From: Ruminococcus sp. UBA4350
GTDB taxonomy: Bacteria > Bacillota > Clostridia > Oscillospirales > Ruminococcaceae
Length of the DNA stretch: 11,102 bases
Assembly (NCBI GenBank): GCA_002394125.1
Contig: DGSY01000161.1
Location: 1-11,102 of the forward strand
Direction: 5' to 3'
In this document: positions 6,345 to 11,102 of the stretch, piece after piece
Position numbering within the stretch: position 1 is the stretch's first letter
Layout of the letters: every line of letters begins with the position of its first letter
Position numbers and translations under genes: made by a program
Notes under the pieces: generated by a model
Told to the model about the DNA's origin: nothing
What the model saw: the letters and a program-made list of their open reading frames with translations, nothing else
Databases searched by the model: none

Positions 6345-6359
6345 GGAGGTGATCGGAAT

Positions 6360-6935
6360 ATGGAGCAGCTCAGCTTTGAATCGCTGATGACGGCGCATTA
6401 TGATACGCTGCTGCGCATTGCAGTGCAGCATACCGGAAACCGCACAGAGGCAGAGGATATCGTGCAGGATACCTTTCTGAAGCTGCTGGAATCCGGCAAA
6501 AGATTCAGCGATCCGGAGAGCGCAAAGGCGTTCCTGATCCGGTCGGCGGTCAACCGCTGCTTTGATTATCTCAAATCCGCCCGTCACCGCAAAAACATTG
6601 CCCTGACAGACGCGGCGGAAAATGCACTGCCGCCTGACTGCGGCGGCTTCCCCAGTGAAGAAGCGCAGGCAGTGCTGGAGGCGGTCAGAGCGCTGAAGCC
6701 GAAGTACCGGAATGTGATCTATCTCTATTATTATGAGGATTACTCGATCCGCGAGATCGCAGCGATCCTGCATAAAAGCAGCAATACTGTCAGCTCATGG
6801 CTGACCAGAGCAAGGAAGCATCTGAGGGAGGTTTTGCAGGATGAACAGAACGACTTATCGGAAGGCCATGATGCAGATATCCACCGAAAAGGAGGAGATT
6901 CTTATGAAGGCAAAGCAGATTCAGGCGCAGTTTGA
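6360..6935 (+). CDS. ECF-type RNA polymerase sigma factor (sigma-70 family)
   Basis: ATG 6360 lies behind GGAGGTGATC (6345 on), a nearly perfect match to the 16S 3' end. The product is 191 aa. Region 2 spans about residues 8-77, with the conserved AEDIVQDTFLKLL (31-43) and the -10 recognition part around FLIRSAVNRCFDYLKS (58-73). Region 4 spans about 100-160, with YYYEDYSIREIAAIL (123-137) and the helix-turn-helix SSNTVSSWLTRARKHLR (140-156). Typical ECF proteins end near residue 165; here about 28 polar residues follow, encoded in the part that overlaps the anti-sigma gene. Directing RNA polymerase to a stress or envelope/substrate regulon is the family role. The adjacent anti-sigma gene is its likely partner; target genes are unknown. 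Confidence 0.92.
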   Translation: MEQLSFESLMTAHYDTLLRIAVQHTGNRTEAEDIVQDTFLKLLESGKRFSDPESAKAFLIRSAVNRCFDYLKSARHRKNIALTDAAENALPPDCGGFPSEEAQAVLEAVRALKPKYRNVIYLYYYEDYSIREIAAILHKSSNTVSSWLTRARKHLREVLQDEQNDLSEGHDADIHRKGGDSYEGKADSGAV

Positions 6936-7986
6936 TGCGCAGAACAGAAATGAGCTCCGGCACCGCAGCGCAAAGCGCGGCTGGATGACCGGTCTGGCGG
7001 CAGCGGCAGCCGTGCTGGTGTTCGGCACGGTGACGGTCGGCGCCGTGAACAACTGGGACTATTCCGCCGTATTCAACCGTTATTTTTCGGAGAAATCCGG
7101 CACGGAGACCGTGTTTGATTTCTCCGGCATGGGACTGGATATCGGCGATACAGTCGAGGGCGACGGCTTTCTGCTGACCGTGCAGTCGGCCGTAGCCGAT
7201 ACCAATAATCTGTATGTGGCGTATGATGTGGCGCTCAGCGATGCGGTCAATGCGGAGATCGCGCAGTATGAAGATGTGAGACTGTATCCAAACCTGTCTT
7301 TGCAGATCTTCACATCGGATGCCGATGCGCCGTATCCCGTTCTGAATCAGGGCGGTGCGGATCTGGAAGCCGTGCGTGATGAAGACGGTATCTGGCACGG
7401 TGTCGCAGTCATCGGCATGGAGCACGGCACAGTGCTGGACGGCTGTCAGCTTCGGATCGACAATTCGGAACCGGTTTCGGACGATCATACTGTCATTTCG
7501 GTCGAATGCGTGAAACCGGATTCTGATGTGAACGACTGGATTCAGCTCGGCGCTCCGGAGAAGATCGACCTCTGCTATGATCTGACCGGCATCACCGTGC
7601 AGCAGGGCATGGTCAGGGACTTCGGACAAACCCTGCCGAACGATGCAAATGAAAATGTCTTTGATTCGGTGATCGTGACGCCGTTCATGCTGAAATTTGA
7701 AAGCACGGGGCATGGCTACGGCGATCCGGCAGCGCCGAAGTGGGGCATGGTCTGGGGAGACGACCGTGAGCCCGTCGAGTTTACGGCAGTTTACGCAGAC
7801 GGAACAGAGCGCGTGCTGACGCTCTACGGAAAAGGTGCCGGCGGCGGCACGGGCGGCCAAAGCAGCCGGAATCCGGAGGGCGGCTATGACTGGGAACTCA
7901 CCGCGGATTATTATTTCACAACGCCGTTCACGCTGGACGGCCTGACCGAGATCCGCTTCAACGGACGCGTCATCACAGTCGCATAA
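6841..7986 (+). CDS. Membrane anti-sigma factor (DUF4179-like)
   Basis: This 381-aa single-pass membrane protein should hold the ECF factor inactive through its cytoplasmic N-terminus and respond outside through its large C-terminal part. The start at 6841 (GGGAGG at 6826-6831) keeps the segment RTTYRKAMMQIS, which looks like the usual beginning of these anti-sigma proteins. A second in-frame ATG at 6904 has an even better AGGAGG (6890-6895) and would drop 21 residues. The membrane helix is at about 47-69 (GWMTGLAAAAAVLVFGTVTVGAV). The outer part starts NWDYSAVFNRYFSEKSG and FDFSGMGLDIGDTVEGDGF, the pattern of anti-sigma proteins with DUF4179/DUF5643-like beta domains. No carbohydrate-binding module is recognised. 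A terminator follows the stop. Confidence 0.85.
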   Translation: MNRTTYRKAMMQISTEKEEILMKAKQIQAQFDAQNRNELRHRSAKRGWMTGLAAAAAVLVFGTVTVGAVNNWDYSAVFNRYFSEKSGTETVFDFSGMGLDIGDTVEGDGFLLTVQSAVADTNNLYVAYDVALSDAVNAEIAQYEDVRLYPNLSLQIFTSDADAPYPVLNQGGADLEAVRDEDGIWHGVAVIGMEHGTVLDGCQLRIDNSEPVSDDHTVISVECVKPDSDVNDWIQLGAPEKIDLCYDLTGITVQQGMVRDFGQTLPNDANENVFDSVIVTPFMLKFESTGHGYGDPAAPKWGMVWGDDREPVEFTAVYADGTERVLTLYGKGAGGGTGGQSSRNPEGGYDWELTADYYFTTPFTLDGLTEIRFNGRVITVA

Positions 7987-8000
7987 CGCACAGATACAGA

Positions 8001-8028
8001 AAACCGCCTCACGAAAGTGGGGCGGTTT
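8001..8028. terminator. Bidirectional terminator between converging genes
   Basis: AAACCGCCTCAC (8001-8012) pairs with GTGGGGCGGTTT (8017-8028) over 12 bp, with one G-U pair, closed by a GAAA tetraloop. It sits between the anti-sigma stop (7986) and the cysteine-synthase-like stop (8040), with T-rich sequence on both sides, so it can end both transcripts. Confidence 0.85.
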
Positions 8029-8039
8029 GCTTTCATAAT

Positions 8040-8975
8040 TCAGAGGGAATGGTCAAAGAGCGGTGTCGAGAAATATCGCTCTGCCGTGTCGGGCAGGATC
8101 GTAACGACGGTCTTGCCCGCGCCGAGCTTCTCCGCGAGCTTCAGCGCTGCCGCAACATTCGTGCCGCTGGAAATGCCGCACATGATACCCTCCAGCGATG
8201 CAAGCTGCTGCGCCGTTCTGATCGCGTCCTCATCGGTGACAATGTGGATATGGCTGTAAATATCGCAGTTGAGGATGCGCGGGATGATGCCGTCGCCGAT
8301 GCCCATTTGCAGATGCGTGCCGACCGTTCCGCCCGCGAGGATCGCCGCGTGCTCCGGCTCGACCGCCCAGATCTCCATATCGGGATTCTGCGATTTCAGT
8401 GTCTCGCCGATGCCGGTGATCGTGCCGCCGGTGCCGATGCCGGAGCAGAAGCCGTCGATCTTTCCGGCGGTCTGTTCGAGGATCTCCAGCGCGGTATAAT
8501 ACTTATGCGCATAGATATTGTTCGGATTCTCGAACTGCTGCGGGACGAATACCCGCGGATCCTTCTCCTGCATTTCCAGCGCGGTATCGAGACATTTCTG
8601 GATGCACTTGCCGATGTCGCCGTCGTCGTGGATGAGGATGACCGATGCGCCGTAATGCTCGACGAGCTTCCGCCGCTCCTCGCTGACGGAATCCGGCATG
8701 ATGATGACAGTCTCATAGCCGCGGACTGCGCCGACGAGAGCAAGGCCGATGCCCTGATTGCCGCTGGTCGGCTCGACGATGATCGTGTCGGGCTTGATGC
8801 GGCCTTCGCGCTCTGCCGCAAGGATCATGTTATAGGCGGTGCGCGTCTTGATCGAGCCGCCGACATTCAGTCCCTCAAACTTGACGAGGATCTCTGCATT
8901 GCCCGGCTTGTTGATGCGGTTCAGGCGGATCATGGGCGTATGTCCCATTGCCTCAAGAATATTCTGATAAACCAT
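8040..8975 (-). CDS. Cysteine synthase-like PLP-dependent enzyme
   Basis: This 311-aa fold-type II PLP enzyme of the O-acetylserine sulfhydrylase group probably makes cysteine from an activated serine and sulfide in the cytoplasm. Lys43 in VGGSIKTRTAYNMI is the PLP lysine. Residues 70-75 (TSGNQG) are the substrate loop, GTGGT (181-185) binds the cofactor phosphate, and SSG (269-271) contacts the ring nitrogen. The C-terminus PDTAERYFST is the family hallmark. Two departures from classic CysK are the loop TSGNQ instead of TSGNT and KTR instead of KDR, so the acyl donor may differ (O-phosphoserine or another serine ester). ATG 8975 follows GGAG. It has its own promoter and shares the terminator at 8001-8028; cysK is plausible but I leave the symbol open because of the loop change. 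Confidence 0.88.
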   Translation of the reverse strand: MVYQNILEAMGHTPMIRLNRINKPGNAEILVKFEGLNVGGSIKTRTAYNMILAAEREGRIKPDTIIVEPTSGNQGIGLALVGAVRGYETVIIMPDSVSEERRKLVEHYGASVILIHDDGDIGKCIQKCLDTALEMQEKDPRVFVPQQFENPNNIYAHKYYTALEILEQTAGKIDGFCSGIGTGGTITGIGETLKSQNPDMEIWAVEPEHAAILAGGTVGTHLQMGIGDGIIPRILNCDIYSHIHIVTDEDAIRTAQQLASLEGIMCGISSGTNVAAALKLAEKLGAGKTVVTILPDTAERYFSTPLFDHSL

Positions 8976-9007
8976 ACTGTTCTCCGTTTCTGTTATAGTC
9001 TCTGTCT

Positions 9008-9036
9008 ATTATACCATGTGTCAGGGGAAAAAGCAA
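9008..9036 (-). promoter_or_regulatory. Promoter of the cysteine-synthase-like gene
   Basis: On the - strand TTGCTT (9036-9031), 17 bp, TATAAT (9013-9008) with the extended TGg element. It lies just after the PFL-activase stop, so this gene can be transcribed independently of the PFL operon. No terminator is seen between the activase gene and this promoter, so read-through is also possible. Confidence 0.82.
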
Positions 9037-9041
9037 GTGTT

Positions 9042-9788
9042 TTACGGGATTTCCTCACGCAGCCGCATCCGGATCCCGCGAAGCACCTGCGCATATGCAG
9101 CGGCGGCAGTCTCCTTTGAGACCGGCTGCACGTTTTCAAGCGGATACGGGATGCCGAGCGCCTCATATTTCCGTTTGCCGAGATCGTGATAGGGGAGGAC
9201 ATCCAGTCCTTTCAGCGAACGCAGTCCGCCGAGGAATGTTCCGAGCCGGAGCTGTTCATCCGGATCGTCCGTCCAGCCCGGCACAATGACATGACGGATC
9301 CAGAGCGGCACGCCCTTTTCACTGATAAACTGCGCAAATGCGAGGATATTCGCATTGCTGCGGCCGGTGAGCTGCCGGTGCTTTCCGTCGTCGATATGCT
9401 TGATATCGAGCATGACAAGATCCGTGACTGCGAGTATTTTTTCTGCATTCTCCGGATGTGCCGGATCGAAGCAGATGCCGGAGGTATCGAGACAGGTGTG
9501 GATCTGATGCGCACGGGCGCGGGTGAACAGGTCGGTCAGGAATTCGGGCTGGAGCATCGGCTCGCCGCCGGTCGCGGTGATGCCGCCCTTGACGTAATAC
9601 TGCTGATTGCGGAGATACTGCGCGATCAGCTCCTCCGCATCGGCCTGCATATGCGGCGCAGTCTCCCATGTATCGGGATTGTGGCAGTAGAGACAGCGCA
9701 TCGGGCAGCCCTGAAAGAATACGACGAACCGGATGCCGGGGCCGTCTACGGTGCCGAAGGTTTCGACAGAATGAAGATTCCCTTTCAT
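9042..9788 (-). CDS. pflA: Pyruvate formate-lyase-activating enzyme (radical SAM)
   Basis: This enzyme abstracts a hydrogen from the glycine of PFL using S-adenosylmethionine and a [4Fe-4S] cluster, creating the glycyl radical. The product is 248 aa, close to the E. coli activase (246 aa). The cluster motif CPMRCLYC gives Cys28, Cys32 and Cys35 in the CX3CX2C spacing. VDGPGIRFVVFFQG (14-27) and GGITATGGEPMLQPEF (68-83) are the family motifs, the latter contacting SAM. DIKH, VIVPGWTDD and LPYHDLGKRKYE are also conserved in activases. ATG 9788 follows GGAGAG. It is downstream of the divided PFL genes behind a hairpin. In this setting it must act on a glycine carried by a separate 79-aa polypeptide rather than on the end of a full-length PFL. 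Confidence 0.95.
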   Translation of the reverse strand: MKGNLHSVETFGTVDGPGIRFVVFFQGCPMRCLYCHNPDTWETAPHMQADAEELIAQYLRNQQYYVKGGITATGGEPMLQPEFLTDLFTRARAHQIHTCLDTSGICFDPAHPENAEKILAVTDLVMLDIKHIDDGKHRQLTGRSNANILAFAQFISEKGVPLWIRHVIVPGWTDDPDEQLRLGTFLGGLRSLKGLDVLPYHDLGKRKYEALGIPYPLENVQPVSKETAAAAYAQVLRGIRMRLREEIP

Positions 9789-9805
9789 ATGATCTCTCCA
9801 TAAGG

Positions 9806-9834
9806 AAAGCCCGCCGTGCCGGACAGCGGGCTTT
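9806..9834 (-). terminator. Hairpin terminator or attenuator between the PFL genes and pflA
   Basis: AAAGCCCGC (9806-9814) and GCGGGCTTT (9826-9834) form a 9-bp stem around an 11-base loop that can add two pairs. On the - strand it is followed by TTTCCTTA, a modest T run. It lies 12 bases after the glycyl-radical gene stop and about 18 bases before the pflA start. No separate pflA promoter is visible, so partial read-through is likely. Confidence 0.7.
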
Positions 9835-9845
9835 TGTTCTGCGGT

Positions 9846-10085
9846 TCAGAGTGTTTCGTGGAAGGTGCGGGAGATGACATCATCCTGCTGTTCCTTCGTC
9901 AGCTTCGTGAAGTTGACGGCATAGCCGGAAACACGGACGGTCAGCTGCGGATAGTTCTCCGGATGTGCCTGTGCATCCAGCAGCGTTTCCCGCGTAAATA
10001 CGTTGACATTCAGGTGGTGGCCGCCTTTTTCGGTGTAGCCGTCGAGCAGTGCCACGAGGTTTTCGATCTGCTGTTCATTTTCCAT
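9846..10085 (-). CDS. Free-standing glycyl-radical domain of pyruvate formate-lyase (GrcA/YfiD-like)
   Basis: This 79-aa protein corresponds to the last ~80 residues of an ordinary PFL. IENLVALLDGYTEKGGHHLN is the segment that follows GKDD in full-length enzymes, YPQLTVRVSGYAVNF carries the radical glycine (Gly54), and KEQQDDVISRTFHE is the normal C-terminus. ATG 10085 has its own AAGGAG eight bases upstream, 14 bases after the preceding stop, so it is translated as an independent chain. E. coli GrcA/YfiD (127 aa) is a known stand-alone domain that replaces an oxygen-cleaved PFL C-terminus; here the large chain has no such domain of its own, so this would be the obligate radical subunit, activated by the neighbouring PflA. 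Its identity as a PFL radical domain is certain; the two-chain working is inferred. Confidence 0.95.
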   Translation of the reverse strand: MENEQQIENLVALLDGYTEKGGHHLNVNVFTRETLLDAQAHPENYPQLTVRVSGYAVNFTKLTKEQQDDVISRTFHETL

Positions 10086-10099
10086 GCTGCAAGCTCCTT

Positions 10100-10336
10100 T
10101 CAGAAATCATCGCTGCCGGAGTCATCGCCGGACTCCGCTTCGGCATCGTCATCAAACTCAAAATTCGGAACGGCACAGGCACCTGCTCTGCCGCAGTCCG
10201 TGCTGTTGACGGTCTGCACCTGTGTTTCGTCGCCGACCGTGACATTGATATGCTGGGAGCCTTCGGCCATGAGCCGGTCGATCATCGCCAGCAGATCATA
10301 TTCGGTGAGTTCTTCCTGTTCAGTAGTCGGTTTCAT
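10100..10336 (-). CDS. Small acidic protein resembling a degenerate glycyl-radical domain
   Basis: The product is 78 aa from the third of three consecutive ATG codons, six bases after AGGAGG (10348-10343); the other two are in frame and would add only Met residues. Residues 15-38 (LLAMIDRLMAEGSQHINVTVGDET) match the neighbouring radical domain's LVALLDGYTEKGGHHLNVNV plus ET in both spacing and conserved D, G, H, NV and V. Residues 50-59 (RAGACAVPNF) can be laid over RVSGYAVNF, but the radical Gly is replaced by Ala53 and Tyr by Cys54. Cys48 and Cys54 form a CX5C pair, and the last 20 residues are very acidic. No known family is recognised. It overlaps the large PFL gene by 17 bp and precedes the radical-domain gene. 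A structural, regulatory or oxygen-related role in the PFL complex is a guess; the homology is my reading by eye. Confidence 0.75.
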   Translation of the reverse strand: MKPTTEQEELTEYDLLAMIDRLMAEGSQHINVTVGDETQVQTVNSTDCGRAGACAVPNFEFDDDAEAESGDDSGSDDF

Positions 10337-11102
10337 CATCATCCTCCTGACGCAGACGGTCGAGATCCAGATCGCCGGAGAACAGTCTGTCATCCTTGCC
10401 GAGCGCGTCCGGAATAATGGAAAACGTATTGGAGATACCGTCCTGCGCGTGGCGGAACGGAATCTTCGAGACGGAGGAAAGCGACGCGACTGCGCCGTGG
10501 GTATCTCTGCCGTGCATCGGATTTGCGCCCGGTGCGAGCGGAACGCCCTGCTTTCTGCCGTCCGGCGTATTGCCGGTCTTTTTGCCGTAGACAACATTCG
10601 AGGTGATCGTGAGAATGCTCATGGTCGGGATGCTGTCGCGGTAGGTGTGGTGCTTGCGGATCTTGTCGATGAACCGCCGGACGATATCGACCGCGATCTG
10701 ATCGACGAGATCATCATCATTGCCGTATTTCGGATAATCGCCCTCAACCGCATAGTCAACGACAATGCCGTTTTCATCGCGGATGCAGCGCACCTTTGCG
10801 TATTTGATCGCGCTGAGCGAATCCGCCACAACGGAAAGTCCGGCGATGCCCGTTGCAAAATAACGCTTGACATCGCGGTCATGCAGTGCCATCTGGAGCT
10901 TTTCGTAGCAGTATTTGTCATGCATATAGTGGATGACATTCAGCGTATTGACATAGAGTCCGGCGAGCCATTCCATCATCTGATCGTACTTGTCCATGAC
11001 ATCGTCATAGTCGAGATAATCGCCGGTCACAGGGCGGTATTTCGGGCCGACCTGAATTTTCAGCATTTCGTCCACGCCGCCGTTGATCGCGTAGAGCAGA
11101 CA
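10320..11102 (-). CDS. pflB: Pyruvate formate-lyase large chain lacking the glycyl-radical domain (5' end outside window)
   Basis: PFL converts pyruvate and CoA to acetyl-CoA and formate in anaerobic fermentation. The 260 visible residues follow E. coli PflB closely from LYAINGGVDE through MHDKY, ALHDRDV, GIAGLSV, DSLSAIKYAKV, HTYRDSIPT, ITSNVVYGKKTGNTPDGR, GANPMHGRD and DGISNTFSI to ALGKDD. The N-terminal half, with the active-site Cys-Cys pair, is beyond the window. Instead of continuing into the glycyl-radical domain, the chain diverges after GKDD into RLFSGDLDLDRLRQEDDDETDY and stops at 10320. The stop lies 17 bases inside the next gene, whose ribosome binding site and ATG are embedded in the acidic tail codons. 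It is not a pseudogene by appearance: no internal stop or frameshift is visible up to the new tail. Function must depend on the separate radical subunit encoded two genes downstream. Confidence 0.93.
   Translation of the reverse strand, partial: CLLYAINGGVDEMLKIQVGPKYRPVTGDYLDYDDVMDKYDQMMEWLAGLYVNTLNVIHYMHDKYCYEKLQMALHDRDVKRYFATGIAGLSVVADSLSAIKYAKVRCIRDENGIVVDYAVEGDYPKYGNDDDLVDQIAVDIVRRFIDKIRKHHTYRDSIPTMSILTITSNVVYGKKTGNTPDGRKQGVPLAPGANPMHGRDTHGAVASLSSVSKIPFRHAQDGISNTFSIIPDALGKDDRLFSGDLDLDRLRQEDDDETDY

Noticed and set aside
5898..6359. N-terminal extension of the sigma factor frame
   Set aside because: The upstream in-frame part lies over the 5' end of the mannanase gene and its promoter. 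The strong GGAGGTGATC before ATG 6360 and the normal ECF beginning fix the start there.
6790..7860. 356-codon open frame on the - strand opposite the anti-sigma gene
   Set aside because: Antisense shadow of a gene with clear family features; the translation is His/Arg-rich without any motif.
8049..9119. 356-codon open frame on the + strand opposite the cysteine-synthase-like gene
   Set aside because: Shadow frame; it runs through the cysK-like promoter and into the activase gene and has no start signal.
9846..11102. PFL broken by frameshift (pseudogene)
   Set aside because: The pieces do not rejoin by a one- or two-base shift: the 78-aa ORF is an additional sequence, the radical domain starts with its own Shine-Dalgarno and ATG, and all catalytic motifs visible are intact.

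Overview
The window looks like part of a Firmicutes chromosome from a cellulosome-forming Ruminococcus-type gut or rumen anaerobe. The clues are a secreted GH26 beta-mannanase ending in a type I dockerin, a pyruvate formate-lyase (PFL) operon, strong AGGAGG-type ribosome binding sites, and sigma-A promoters with 17-bp spacers and TGn-extended -10 boxes. The genus is an inference; no rRNA or other marker gene is present.

Left part (1-3163): the late end of a prophage on the + strand. It holds the C-terminal part of a tail-associated protein, an unrecognised 228-aa phage protein, a holin, and a CHAP + GH25 endolysin with a strong internal ribosome binding site, closed by a terminator. A gene-free stretch of about 380 bp follows, with a small promoter-terminator unit (possible ncRNA), short direct and inverted repeats, and the terminator of tRNA-Val(CAC). 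The tRNA is on the - strand with its 3' end facing the phage, the usual geometry for a tRNA attachment site. Its T-stem has one C-U mismatch that could mark the phage/host junction.

Middle part (3164-7986): chromosomal genes. These are tRNA-Val with a near-perfect promoter, a rhomboid intramembrane protease (-), the dockerin-bearing GH26 mannanase (-) with its own promoter and 5'-UTR hairpin, and, diverging from it, an ECF sigma factor and its membrane anti-sigma factor (+), which overlap by 95 bp.

Right part (7987-11102): a bidirectional terminator, then - strand genes for a cysteine-synthase-like PLP enzyme with its own promoter, the PFL-activating radical SAM enzyme, and a PFL that is naturally divided. 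The large PFL chain stops just after the conserved GKDD segment. A 78-aa acidic protein resembling a degenerate glycyl-radical domain follows, and then a 79-aa free-standing glycyl-radical domain with an intact RVSGY motif. Each of the two small genes has its own Shine-Dalgarno and start, so this is an organised split gene rather than a frameshifted one. It is the most unusual item in the window: it implies an oxygen-sensitive glycyl-radical subunit that can be exchanged, plus a cysteine-bearing paralogue that cannot carry the radical at the aligned position.
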